Notes: generated from the letters alone by a model not told the origin. Shown: positions 16,668 through 25,893, numbered from the stretch's first letter. The stretch is DNA of 64,000 nt from Moduliflexus sp964602655 (GCA_964602655.1 CAZRSF010000014.1:1-64000), one strand, 5' to 3'. Numbers and translations: made by a program.

Positions 16668-19600
16668 ATGAAAAAATTCGCATGGTTGCCCTTGATTTGC
16701 ATATTCGGGCTTGCGCAGGCGACGTTAGCGCAAGACAGGGGCGCGATCATGGCGGCATGGGGGCTGGCAATCGGCGCGGCGTTGGTCGCGTTCCTCGGCG
16801 TCTCGCTCTTCTGGAATCGGCGCTTGGCGCGAGAGATTGCCGAACGCAAGCAGGTGGAAGCGACGTTACGAGAAAGCGAACTGAACTTCCGAACACTCAC
16901 AGATTCGGGGCCGGCGCTCATCTGGACGTCCGGGAGCGATACGCGTTGCAACTATTTCAATACGCGCTGGTTCGAATTTACCGGGCGCTCGTTCGAACAA
17001 GAGGCGGGCAACGGCTGGACTGAAGGAGTGCATCCCGACGATTTTCAACACTGTCTGGATACGTATGTCGGCGCGTTCGAAAAACGCGAGCCATTCCGCA
17101 TGGAGTATCGTCTGCGACGGCATGACGGCGAATTCCGCTGGCTGCAAAACGACGGCTGCCCGCGCGTGAACGCATCCGGCGAATTTATCGGATATATCGG
17201 GTATTGCGTGGACATCACCGAACGCAAACAGGCCGAGGAAGCGCTGCGCGGCAACGAACGCATCTTACACATCCAGAATGAGACCTTACAGTCGCTCAAT
17301 GAAGAGTATCAGGCGATTAACGAAGAGCTCGCCCAGACGAACGACCACCTGACAGAAGCCACGCGCCGCTTGACCGAGAGCGAACAAAAATTTCGCGAGA
17401 TTTTCAACAACGCCAATGATGCGATTTATCTTATGGAATTAAGCGCGGACGGTCTGCCGAGGCATTTCGTCGAAGTGAATGAGGTCGCCTGCGCGATGTT
17501 AGGTTATACCAGAGCAGAATTTCTCACGCTGTCGCCGAAAGAAATTAGCGTCGGAAATATTGCGCAAACATTGCCGCAGATGATGGAACCGCTGCTCGCG
17601 CAGAAACAGATGATCGTCCAGACCACGCACCGCGCGAAAGACGGCAGGCAGATTCCCGTTGAAATCAATTCCCATTTGGTGGAAATCATGGGGGACGCCA
17701 GAATCTTATCCGTCGCCCGCGACATCACCGAGCGCAAGCGGACTGAAGCCGCGTTGCGAGAATCGGAGCGCAAGTTGGATAGCATCTTACAGGGCATGGT
17801 GGATGGAGTCGTCATGACTGATCCGACAGGCCAGATTATCTATGCCAATCGCGGCGCGGATCGCATCTTGAACGTCCGCAGAGATGATCTGCTCAGCACC
17901 TATTATTACAGCCGCGCATGGCGGCAGGTTGACGAACACGGCCAGCCGTATCCGCACGAACGCTTACCGCTGGCTATCGCATTGGGAGAGCGGCGCTCGG
18001 TCGAATCGTTAGAGCATGGGATTATTGCGTCGAATGGGGAATGGAAATGGCTCTCTGTCAATGCCGTTCCGCTGATTGATGCAGACGGGCAACTGTATGG
18101 AGCGGCGGCGACTTTTCGCGATATGACCGCCCGCAAGCGAATGGAAACCGAATTGCGGGAAACCCGCGACTACTTAGAAAACTTGCTGAATTACGCCAAC
18201 GCCCCGATCATCGTGTGGGATCCGCAGTTGCGCATCACCCGCTTTAACGCCGCCTTTGAGCGTCTCTCCGGCTATGCGGCGGACGAAGTGATCGGCGAAG
18301 ATTTCTCTCTGCTGTTTCCGCTCGCCAGCCGCGCCGCGTCGCTCGCCAACATCACGCGCGCCGTGGGCGGCGAATACTGGGAGACGGTCGAAATCCCGAT
18401 TCGACGCAAAGATGGCGGCATTCGATTAGTATTGTGGAATTCGGCCAATATTTATGACCAGAACCGCGTCACGCTGCAAGCGACGATTGCCCAGGGCATG
18501 GACATTACCGACCGCAAACACGCCGAAGAGGAACTGCTCCGCGCCAAAAATTCCGCCGAAGCCGCGAACCGCGCCAAAAGCCGCTTCTTAGCCAGCATGA
18601 GCCACGAACTGCGCACGCCGCTTAACGGAATTTTGGGCTATGCGCAAATCCTCACCCGCGATTCGGCGTTGACCGCCAAACAGCGCGAACAGATCCTCAC
18701 TATCGAGCGCAGCGGTCAACATTTGCTGAATTTAATCAATGATATTCTCGATTTGGCGAAAGTGGAAGCGGGCAAACTCGATGTCATCGAAACCGATTTT
18801 GCGCTGCCGACGCTCTTGCAAGAGGTAGGGGCGTTAATTCAGATGCGCAGCGCGTCGAAAGGCGTGACGTTCCGGTTGGAATACACGACGCTGCCCACCG
18901 TCGTGCATGGCGCGGAACACCGCTTACGGCAAGTGCTGCTGAATTTGTTAGGCAATGCCGTCAAATTTACCGAGCGCGGGCAGATCACGCTGCGCGCCTC
19001 TGCGTTGTCGAAAATGACGGATTCCCCTCCTGAGATGGGCAAGGAGTGGGTTGCCGATTCAGATTCCCCTCCTGGGAGGGGCAAGGGGTGGGTTGCCGAT
19101 TCCGCAGATAGCGCCGCCCTCGATACCCCCCCCCAACCCCTCCCAGGAGGGGAGTTCGCGGATTCGCCAGTGATTCGTTTCGAAGTGGAAGATACCGGCA
19201 TAGGTATCGCGGCGGATGAATTAGCGAACATATTCGAGCCATTTCGTCAGGCCGGGACACAGGAATATCGCGTCCAGGGGGCGGGATTGGGGTTGGCGAT
19301 CAGCCGGAATCTCGTGCGGCTGATGGGTAGCGAGTTGCAGGCGCGGAGCGAGACCGGCGTCGGCAGCGTGTTCTGGTTCGACCTGTCGCTAACGGAAATC
19401 GCCGCGCCGCCCGCGATAGCGTTGCCCTCGATAGCGCATATCAACGGCGTATTCGGGACACCGCCGACCATTTTGATTGTGGATGACGAAGCCGTCAATC
19501 GCGCCTATCTCCGCGACGCGCTGACCTCTGTCGGCATCCGCGTCATCGAAGCCGCCAACGGGCGCGAAGGGCTGACGTTAGCGCAAGAGTGCCATCCCCA

Positions 19601-20123
19601 GGCCGTCATCACGGATATCGTCATGCCGGAGATGGATGGCCTCGAATTGATTCGCCGTCTGCGCCAGACGCCGGAATTGCAAGCGATCATCATCATTACC
19701 GCCTCCGCCAGCGCCTACCCCGAAGATCAGCAGGCTTGCCGTGACGCGGGGAGTCAGGCGTTTTTGTCGAAACCGATTGATATCGAGCAATTATTTGCCC
19801 GTCTCCACGAATTGTTAGCCGTGCAATGGGTGTATCGAGAGGAATGTGAGGCTGCGAATACCGCGCCGAATATCGCCGATTTGGCGCGGCCTCCCGCCAG
19901 TGCGCTGGAAAGGCTGCTTGACTTAGCTCGAATGGGAGATATTCTGGAACTGCGGCAACAAATGGCGACGCTGGCAGAGGCGGAAGCGGAATGGCAGCCA
20001 TTTCTCCAGCCCTTGCAGCAGCTCGCGCAGCAATTCAGGTTGGTTGATGTTCGCGTCCAATTAGAAGCGGCGCTATCGCAAGCGAACACGCCCGATCTTT
20101 CGCGTCTGCCTGCCAGCAAGTAA
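16668..20123 (+). CDS. Multi-PAS hybrid histidine kinase with receiver domain
   Basis: This 1151-residue protein has an N-terminal signal-like helix and a second membrane helix (about residues 27-46). Four PAS domains follow; the first has the PAS_3 pattern (YRLRRHDGEFRWLQNDG), and a coiled coil lies after it. HisKA reads ASMSHELRTPLNGILGY, with His646. HATPase has LLNLLGNAVKFTERG, VEDTGIGIAADE and GAGLGLAISRNL. The receiver has Asp983 in ITDIVMPEMDG. The last 65 residues match the tail of the kinase at 6333-9302. Residues about 785-831 are encoded by a tandem/inverted repeat block in the same ATPase loop that carries a repeat in the preceding kinase. The ATG at 16668 has GGGAGAAGAG ahead of it. 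It is probably cytoplasmic-sensing and membrane anchored. Confidence 0.9.
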   Translation: MKKFAWLPLICIFGLAQATLAQDRGAIMAAWGLAIGAALVAFLGVSLFWNRRLAREIAERKQVEATLRESELNFRTLTDSGPALIWTSGSDTRCNYFNTRWFEFTGRSFEQEAGNGWTEGVHPDDFQHCLDTYVGAFEKREPFRMEYRLRRHDGEFRWLQNDGCPRVNASGEFIGYIGYCVDITERKQAEEALRGNERILHIQNETLQSLNEEYQAINEELAQTNDHLTEATRRLTESEQKFREIFNNANDAIYLMELSADGLPRHFVEVNEVACAMLGYTRAEFLTLSPKEISVGNIAQTLPQMMEPLLAQKQMIVQTTHRAKDGRQIPVEINSHLVEIMGDARILSVARDITERKRTEAALRESERKLDSILQGMVDGVVMTDPTGQIIYANRGADRILNVRRDDLLSTYYYSRAWRQVDEHGQPYPHERLPLAIALGERRSVESLEHGIIASNGEWKWLSVNAVPLIDADGQLYGAAATFRDMTARKRMETELRETRDYLENLLNYANAPIIVWDPQLRITRFNAAFERLSGYAADEVIGEDFSLLFPLASRAASLANITRAVGGEYWETVEIPIRRKDGGIRLVLWNSANIYDQNRVTLQATIAQGMDITDRKHAEEELLRAKNSAEAANRAKSRFLASMSHELRTPLNGILGYAQILTRDSALTAKQREQILTIERSGQHLLNLINDILDLAKVEAGKLDVIETDFALPTLLQEVGALIQMRSASKGVTFRLEYTTLPTVVHGAEHRLRQVLLNLLGNAVKFTERGQITLRASALSKMTDSPPEMGKEWVADSDSPPGRGKGWVADSADSAALDTPPQPLPGGEFADSPVIRFEVEDTGIGIAADELANIFEPFRQAGTQEYRVQGAGLGLAISRNLVRLMGSELQARSETGVGSVFWFDLSLTEIAAPPAIALPSIAHINGVFGTPPTILIVDDEAVNRAYLRDALTSVGIRVIEAANGREGLTLAQECHPQAVITDIVMPEMDGLELIRRLRQTPELQAIIIITASASAYPEDQQACRDAGSQAFLSKPIDIEQLFARLHELLAVQWVYREECEAANTAPNIADLARPPASALERLLDLARMGDILELRQQMATLAEAEAEWQPFLQPLQQLAQQFRLVDVRVQLEAALSQANTPDLSRLPASK
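19020..19160. repeat. Tandem plus inverted repeat block inside a kinase gene
   Basis: Two 41-base units (19020-19060 and 19062-19102) repeat with a 42-base period, exactly 14 codons, and differ at a few positions. An inverted partial copy follows at about 19124-19156 (CCCCAACCCCTCCCAGGAGG). The block encodes Pro/Gly-rich text (DSPPGRGKGWVAD and TPPQPLPGGE) unlike any ATPase fold. CTCCTGGGAGGGG-type words are common intergenic repeats in several phyla. Confidence 0.8.
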
Positions 20124-20216
20124 TACCAATTGCCTTTTGAAAGATCATATTCGCGGTGTACGTCGAAACTACAGTTTCGACGTACAATTTACGATCTATT
20201 CGAAGGCAATTGGTAT
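20123..20216. repeat. 94-base palindromic element after the hybrid kinase
   Basis: Outer arms ATACCAATTGCCTT (20123-20136) and AAGGCAATTGGTAT (20203-20216) are exact reverse complements and start on the stop codon of the kinase gene. An inner 13-bp stem, GTACGTCGAAACT / AGTTTCGACGTAC, lies at 20158-20185. The plan of terminal inverted repeats plus an inner hairpin resembles a miniature inverted-repeat element. It may also end the kinase transcript. Confidence 0.75.
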
Positions 20217-20242
20217 AAGTCGTGATTCTGCGTAGTTGTGTC

Positions 20243-20275
20243 AACCCTGACAGGGTTTCGAACCCTGTCAGGGTT
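20243..20275. repeat. 14-bp hairpin with TTCGA loop
   Basis: AACCCTGACAGGGT, loop TTCGA, then the exact reverse complement. It belongs to the same group as the hairpins at 10838, 25661 and 51383. It is followed by TATTTC, so some terminator activity is possible. Confidence 0.65.
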
Positions 20276-20344
20276 ATTTCAGAGAAAAGTGTCGCATAAA
20301 ATTTTAAGTCATATAAATTATTTTATAGTTTAATAAAATTTTTA

Positions 20345-20372
20345 TTGACAAAAATAATATAGGATATATTAT
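20345..20372 (+). promoter_or_regulatory. Sigma-70-type promoter of the TetR-RND genes
   Basis: TTGACA (20345-20350), a 16-base spacer, then TATTAT (20367-20372), about 30 bases before the TetR start. The surrounding 120 bases are strongly A+T rich. Confidence 0.6.
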
Positions 20373-20373
20373 T
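20353..20373. promoter_or_regulatory. Candidate TetR operator overlapping the promoter
   Basis: AATAATATA-GGA-TATATTATT is a perfect 9-3-9 palindrome lying between the -35 and -10 boxes and covering the -10. Size, symmetry and place fit autorepression by the TetR-type regulator encoded 33 bases downstream. Chance palindromes are easier in such A+T-rich DNA, so binding is inferred. Confidence 0.45.
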
Positions 20374-20405
20374 TATATATACACATTAAATTATGGAGGA
20401 ACAGA

Positions 20406-21104
20406 ATGATTGATATTCACACAATTTCGTTACGCGAGAGAAAACATGCTCAAACAAAAATCGCGTTGGCGAAAGAATTTAAGGATCGGTTAAAAACCAA
20501 ACGCCTCTCAGAAATTTCTGTGAAGGAAATTTGCGAAACCATTCCGATTTCAGAAGTCACGTTTTACAATTATTTTCCGGAAAAGACAGACATCTTTATT
20601 TATATCATGCAGCTCTGGCATGTGGAAATGTTGTGGAAATTGGCGCAATGGGAAAAAAACAAAAGCAATATCGAAATTATCGAAACCTGGTTTGATTCGG
20701 TCAGTCAAGAAGCCGAAAATTATCCGGCAGGCATGAGTGAAGTCCTTTCGTTTATCTCGCAGCAGCGTTGCGAAGTGATATTTCCACCAATGAGCCTCGC
20801 AGAAAAAATATTAGCATTTCCGCAGTATGACGGAATTGAAGAAATTGATATCAGCGGAAGGCATGACAAAGAAGAGTCTATGCTGAAGCCATATATCGAA
20901 AAAGCGATTTCCTGCGGCGAATTGCCTGCGCAAACCGATGTGGAGGAACTTCACCGGATGTTAGATGCGATGTTTTTGGGCGGATTGATGACGCTTCATG
21001 ACAAAGAATCAGGCGTACTCCGCTCAATATATAAGAAGATGCTGCAAATCTTGTGGCAAGGGTTAGGAGTAAACAAACAGGTCAGCGAGAAAACGTCATC
21101 ATGA
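20406..21104 (+). CDS. TetR-family transcriptional regulator
   Basis: This 232-residue protein has an N-terminal helix-turn-helix of TetR type at about residues 35-62 (ISVKEICETIPISEVTFYNY, followed by FPEKTDIF). The C-terminal ligand-binding part is not closely recognisable, as is normal for the family. TGGAGGAA precedes the ATG. It lies 82 bases before the membrane fusion and RND genes in the same direction and probably represses all three, with release on binding a pump substrate. A symmetric candidate operator overlaps its own promoter. The gene is more A+T rich than the kinases before it. Confidence 0.85.
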   Translation: MIDIHTISLRERKHAQTKIALAKEFKDRLKTKRLSEISVKEICETIPISEVTFYNYFPEKTDIFIYIMQLWHVEMLWKLAQWEKNKSNIEIIETWFDSVSQEAENYPAGMSEVLSFISQQRCEVIFPPMSLAEKILAFPQYDGIEEIDISGRHDKEESMLKPYIEKAISCGELPAQTDVEELHRMLDAMFLGGLMTLHDKESGVLRSIYKKMLQILWQGLGVNKQVSEKTSS

Positions 21105-21186
21105 TGAAACCACAGCGGGACCGAATACGACAGAATGAGATGTCGTGTTCCAACCACGTTGAGAAGCTTCAATAAAGGAGATTCGT

Positions 21187-22356
21187 ATGAAAAAGAGAGA
21201 TTTATCAGTCGTCGCAATCGTGTTATTGCTTGGTATCGGCGCGTTTACCGGATATTCATTATTTGCGTCTGAGCAGAATTCTGTAAAACAGCCGGAACAG
21301 CAAGCGCAGAGTATCGAAGATATTCAGGCGGCAGAAGGCAAGCCGGTCAGAGTGAGCCAAGTGACGCAGCAGGATATTACGATTACACAGACCTTTTACG
21401 GTTCGATCACACCGTATGCCGAGGCAAACGTGCAATGCAAATTCGGCGGAACCATCGTCATGTTGAAAGGTAAAGAAGGCGATAGCGTCACGGCAGGCGA
21501 ACCCGTTGTCCAGTTCGATAAAAAAGATATCGAACTTCAGTTACAACAGGCGCAAGCGTCCAAAAATGCGGCATCCGAGGCGGTCAATCAGGCGGAATCG
21601 AATTTTGCGACCGTGAAAAAAACCGCGGAACGGAATCAAGAATTGTTCAAAGGCGGCTTCATTGCCCGACAGTCGTTAGATGAAATTCAGAATCAAGTCC
21701 AGTTAGCGCAAGCGACGGTTGCCAGCGCCAAAGAACAGGTCAAAACGGCTGAAGCGCAGATTCAACTGCTGCGCAACTCCATGAAGGATTTGACGATGAC
21801 CGCGCCGATTGATGGAATTATTGATGAAAAGCATTTCAACGTGAATGAAATTCCGGCTTCTGGCGATGTCATCTATCATGTCGTGGATATTCGCCAGGTC
21901 TATGTGGACATCGAAGTCCCGGAAACGCATATTTCGCAGATTCGTGAAAACATGCCGATTGACGTGGTGATTGACTCGTTGAACGGGCAGCAGTTCAGCG
22001 GAGTCGTCGAACGGATCATCCCGACTGGAAATGCCGCGAACCGCAATTTCACGGCCAAAGTGTTAGTGCAAAATGCTGACTTGTCTATCAAACCGGGCAT
22101 GTTTGCGCGAGCCAATGCGAAGGTCGAATCGTTTCCGAATGCGCTGATGCTCGATAAAAAGGCGCTGCTGAAGGAACTGGAGCAATACTACGTCTTCAAA
22201 GTGACCGACGGCCAGGCGCAGAAAGTGGCAGTAAATGTCAAATTCCGCGATGAAAACAGCGTGGGCGTCCTCTCGGATGAATTGACGCAGGCCGATCAGG
22301 TGGTTATCGAAGGCGCGCGCATGTTAGCCCAGAATGACCGCGTCAAGGTGCTGTAA
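21187..22356 (+). CDS. RND efflux membrane fusion protein (HlyD/AcrA type)
   Basis: The 389-residue periplasmic adaptor links the inner-membrane RND pump to an outer-membrane channel. A signal anchor (LSVVAIVLLLGIGAFTGYSL) has no lipobox cysteine. A beta-barrel/lipoyl region (FGGTIVMLKGKEGDSVTAGE and later LTMTAPIDGIID) flanks an alpha-helical hairpin rich in Gln and Ala at about residues 115-200, and the barrel has ETHISQIRENMPIDV. AAAGGAG precedes the ATG. The RND gene follows. No TolC-type gene is in the cluster, so the channel must be encoded elsewhere. Confidence 0.9.
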   Translation: MKKRDLSVVAIVLLLGIGAFTGYSLFASEQNSVKQPEQQAQSIEDIQAAEGKPVRVSQVTQQDITITQTFYGSITPYAEANVQCKFGGTIVMLKGKEGDSVTAGEPVVQFDKKDIELQLQQAQASKNAASEAVNQAESNFATVKKTAERNQELFKGGFIARQSLDEIQNQVQLAQATVASAKEQVKTAEAQIQLLRNSMKDLTMTAPIDGIIDEKHFNVNEIPASGDVIYHVVDIRQVYVDIEVPETHISQIRENMPIDVVIDSLNGQQFSGVVERIIPTGNAANRNFTAKVLVQNADLSIKPGMFARANAKVESFPNALMLDKKALLKELEQYYVFKVTDGQAQKVAVNVKFRDENSVGVLSDELTQADQVVIEGARMLAQNDRVKVL

Positions 22357-22506
22357 CCTCATTTGCCACAACTTGCCTGAACGCGCTTGTTGAGGACGTT
22401 CAGGCAGAAAACAACTCCTCTTTTCTGGCGTCTGCCAGTTTCGAATCCAACACGGTTTCAATGGAATGCGGGAAACGCCCGTATTTTGTCCGAAGCTCGA
22501 AAATAT

Positions 22507-25500
22507 ATGAATTTCGTTCGTTTGTTTACCCGTCGCCCGGTGACGACGATCATGCTGTGCGGCATGATGGTGATGTTTGGCGTCTATTCTTACTTTAAAT
22601 TATCCAAAGATCAATTTCCGAAAATTGATGTTCCTTATGTCATTGTCACAACGATTTATCCGGGCGCTGGTCCGGAAGAAATCGAATCGCAGGTCACGAA
22701 AAAAATCGAAGAAGCGGTCGCTGGCGTCAGCGGATTGAAAAGCCAGGAATCCATCTCGCAAGAGAACCTCTCCATCATCGCGGCGGAGTTCGAATTATCC
22801 GTGAATGGCGACGACGCTGAAAGCGATACCCGGTCGAAAGTCGAACAAATCCTCAACGATCTGCCGGATGACGCGCAGAAGCCGGTGATTGCGCAATTCG
22901 ATCTGAACGCCCTGCCGATTGCTCAGATTGCTGTCGTCGCCCCGCGTCCGGTGGAAGAAATCTATCAAGTCGTGGATGACAACATGATTGACCGGTTCAT
23001 GCAGATTCAGGGATTGGCAAAGGTGCAGGTGTTCGGCGAGAAAGAACGCGAAATCGTGGTGTCGGTCTCCTCGAAAAAATTGGAGGCCTTCGGCTTAAGC
23101 ATTCTCGATATTGATAACATGATCAGCTATTTTAACATGAAAATGCCTGCCGGTCGCGTGGTTGAAGGCGAACAGGAAATCAATATCAAGCTGCATGGCG
23201 AATTCCCCTCGTTAGACGCGCTGAAAACACTGGAAATTCCGACAAGCAACGGCGTGATTCGGCTGGCTGACGTGGCGACGATAGAAGATACCTTTCAGGA
23301 CGTCCGCAATATGGCGAAAATGGACGGAAAGACCGCCGTCGGCCTCTCTTTGACGAAATCCGGCAGCGCCAATACGCTGGAAATCATGCAGGATGTCAAA
23401 AAATTGATTGCCAAACTCCAGGCGGAAATCCCGGCAGATTACCAGATCGTGCTGGCGAACGACAAATCCCAGATTATTCAGGATTCGATCAATGATGTGC
23501 TCTCCAACCTCGGCGTCGGCATTCTGCTGACAGCAGGCGTGTTGCTCCTCTTCCTGCAAAACGTCCGGCTGACGCTGATTGCGACCGTGACGCTGCCGGT
23601 CGCCGTGATTTCGACCTTTTCGTTGATGTATGCCTCCGGTTATACCGCCAACATGATGTCGTTGATGGCGATGGCGCTGTCAGTCGGCGTGCTCGTGGCG
23701 AACGCGATTGTTGTCCTGGAAAATATCCAGCGCCATCTCGTTGAAAATCATCTCTCTCCGCTTGACGCCGCAGAACAAGGCACGTCCGAAATCGTGATCG
23801 CGGTCGTCGGCTCGGCCTTGACCAACCTCGCGGTCTTTTTCCCGGTCGCCATGATGTCCAGCATGGTCGGGCGATTCTTCAAGGAATTCGGCATGACCAC
23901 CGTGTTTGCAACCGTGATTTCGTTGTTTTTAGCCTTTACGCTGACGCCGATGTTGAGCGCCAAATGGCTGAAAGCGCAATCATTCGACACGAAAAAAGGT
24001 CTGTTTTCCTGGTTTACGCGCGGCTGGGATGCCATGTACGGCGTCTGCGAACGCGCCTATCGTTCGACGCTGCGCGTGTCGCTGCGATTTCGCTGGTTCA
24101 CGGTACTCGGAATGTTGCTGCTCTTTGTCGGTTCATTTGTTTGTCTGAAATGGATCGGCGGCGAATTTATCACCAAGTCCGATCAAGGGCAGTTGAACGT
24201 GCAAATCGAAAAAGCGGTGGACGAATCGCTTGAGGGCACGAGCGATACGGTGCTTTTCATGGAAGAACGCCTGAAAGCGCTGCCGTATGTCGAGCAATTT
24301 TATACGGAAATCGGCGGCAGCGAAGACAGCACGAGCGGCGTGAATGAGGCCAAAATTACGGTCAAGCTCGTCAATCGCGAACAACGGCAGCAGAATACGA
24401 ACCAGATCGCCGCTGAATTTCGCCGGATGTTCGCCGACATTCCGGGCGTCAAATTGACGATTCAACCGTTGGATACCACGCCAGGATCGGGCGAGAAGCC
24501 AGTACAATTGAATATTATCGGTCCGAATATAGACGACCTCTTTATCGTCACGGATCAGGCGATGGCCTTTATGAAAGCCGCGCCTGGCGCGGTGGACGTG
24601 GATATGAACTGGCGGCTCGGCAAACCGGAAGTCCGCGTGACGCCAGATAACCGGCGCTGCGCTGATTTCGGCGTCACGCCGGCGCAATTGGCCGCCATGT
24701 TGCGCGCGTCATATACCGGCAACGTCGGATCGGCCTATCGCGTGAACGGCGAAGAATACGACATTCGTGTCAAATTGTCGGAAGCAGATCGCGCCGACGC
24801 CTCGATGATTGGGTTCTTGCCGATTCAGACGCCGAAAGGCATGATCCGGCTGGAATCATTGGCGCACATCGAAATGCTCGAAGGGCCAAGCCGCATTTAT
24901 CGTTCCGATCGGCAGCGTTCCGTCACCATCGGCGCAAACGTCGCGTCCGGCGGAAATGTCACGGCGATTACACAATCCGTCCAGGCGCAATTAGCGGCGC
25001 TGCAACTCCCGGCAGGCGTGACGGTCTCCTGGGAAGGCGACGCGGAAATGATGCAAGAAGCGTTCATAGACATGGCGACCGCGTTATTCCTTGCGGTGGC
25101 GTTGACCTTCATGCTGTTAGCGATTTTGCTGGAATCGGCGATTCACGCGCTGACGATTATGTCCACGATTCCATTGGCGCTCGTCGGCGTGTTCGCCTCG
25201 TTAGCGCTGACCGGGGCCACGCTGAATATCTTCTCGATGATGGGCGTGATTATGCTGGTCGGCATCGTGGTGAACAACGGTCTGCTGATTGTGGATTATG
25301 TGCAGGAATTGCGACGCAAAGGGGAGAACTGGCGCGACATTCTGCTGCAAGCGAGTGTCGTGAAACTGCGCCCGATTCTGATGACCAACGTCGCGATTAT
25401 CGTCTCCATGATTCCGATGGCGCTCGGCATGGGGCAGGATGGCGAAATGCGCGCGCCGATGGCGATTGTCTCGATTGGCGGGCTGTTTTCGTCCACCTTC

Positions 25501-25638
25501 ATGACGCTCTATCTCATACCGGTGTTGTATTCGCTCGTCGAAAGCATCCGGGAATTTTTCGCCCGGCGGCGCGCGGCGAAAGATGTTGTCGCCGCGCCAC
25601 AAACAGCAAGTCTCGAAATTATGCCGGAAAATGGATAA
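22507..25638 (+). CDS. RND efflux transporter, inner-membrane subunit
   Basis: The 1043 residues have the usual twelve-helix RND plan with two large periplasmic loops. Recognisable parts are the N-terminal FTRRPVTTIMLCGMMVMFGV, the porter motif GAGPEEIESQV and the second-half VGIVVNNGLLIVDYV. In helix 4 the usual LVD(D/N)AIVV is LVANAIVV: the proton-relay aspartate position is Ala398, followed by Asn399. The ATG at 22507 is chosen because homology starts at MNFVRLFTRRP; a TTG 120 bases earlier is in frame, but its extra residues are not RND-like, and no good Shine-Dalgarno is seen for either. Substrates cannot be predicted. It shares a transcription unit with the TetR and adaptor genes. Confidence 0.9.
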   Translation: MNFVRLFTRRPVTTIMLCGMMVMFGVYSYFKLSKDQFPKIDVPYVIVTTIYPGAGPEEIESQVTKKIEEAVAGVSGLKSQESISQENLSIIAAEFELSVNGDDAESDTRSKVEQILNDLPDDAQKPVIAQFDLNALPIAQIAVVAPRPVEEIYQVVDDNMIDRFMQIQGLAKVQVFGEKEREIVVSVSSKKLEAFGLSILDIDNMISYFNMKMPAGRVVEGEQEINIKLHGEFPSLDALKTLEIPTSNGVIRLADVATIEDTFQDVRNMAKMDGKTAVGLSLTKSGSANTLEIMQDVKKLIAKLQAEIPADYQIVLANDKSQIIQDSINDVLSNLGVGILLTAGVLLLFLQNVRLTLIATVTLPVAVISTFSLMYASGYTANMMSLMAMALSVGVLVANAIVVLENIQRHLVENHLSPLDAAEQGTSEIVIAVVGSALTNLAVFFPVAMMSSMVGRFFKEFGMTTVFATVISLFLAFTLTPMLSAKWLKAQSFDTKKGLFSWFTRGWDAMYGVCERAYRSTLRVSLRFRWFTVLGMLLLFVGSFVCLKWIGGEFITKSDQGQLNVQIEKAVDESLEGTSDTVLFMEERLKALPYVEQFYTEIGGSEDSTSGVNEAKITVKLVNREQRQQNTNQIAAEFRRMFADIPGVKLTIQPLDTTPGSGEKPVQLNIIGPNIDDLFIVTDQAMAFMKAAPGAVDVDMNWRLGKPEVRVTPDNRRCADFGVTPAQLAAMLRASYTGNVGSAYRVNGEEYDIRVKLSEADRADASMIGFLPIQTPKGMIRLESLAHIEMLEGPSRIYRSDRQRSVTIGANVASGGNVTAITQSVQAQLAALQLPAGVTVSWEGDAEMMQEAFIDMATALFLAVALTFMLLAILLESAIHALTIMSTIPLALVGVFASLALTGATLNIFSMMGVIMLVGIVVNNGLLIVDYVQELRRKGENWRDILLQASVVKLRPILMTNVAIIVSMIPMALGMGQDGEMRAPMAIVSIGGLFSSTFMTLYLIPVLYSLVESIREFFARRRAAKDVVAAPQTASLEIMPENG

Positions 25639-25660
25639 GGCGAGATGACGCAGAAGAAAG

Positions 25661-25689
25661 ACCTCACAGGTTTTCGAAACCTGTGAGGT
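25661..25689. repeat. 13-bp hairpin after the RND gene
   Basis: ACCTCACAGGTTT-TCG-AAACCTGTGAGGT is a perfect stem 22 bases after the stop codon. A near-identical copy follows pgi (51383-51411). It may act as a terminator here, although no T-run follows. Confidence 0.7.
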
Positions 25690-25893
25690 TTGGGTTCGGC
25701 ATTCCTTCCTGAAAAACAACTCTTCGTCATAGTCGGAATTTCCCCCCGCAAAATGCCACAAATTTGTCTTGACAATTTCACTATCTCATTTTTCAGATAA
25801 ACTCCTGTTGTGAATTCTCTGAAAACCGGGAAGGAATGCGAAGTCGTGTATTTCATTCCCTCATGCACTTAACTTGTAGGAGGACTGTAAGTT

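Noticed and set aside
19020..19160. Pseudogene or frameshift in the hybrid kinase
   Set aside because: The repeat block keeps the frame, and all kinase motifs on both sides are intact, so the gene is treated as functional with an insert.
20243..20275. Possible tRNA T-arm (GGGTTTCGAACCC)
   Set aside because: The word resembles a T-loop stem, but no acceptor, D or anticodon arms surround it, and it belongs to a family of hairpins.
25769..25801. Strong promoter for livK
   Set aside because: TTGACA is present, but no -10 box lies at 15-19 bases, so I did not list it as a promoter.
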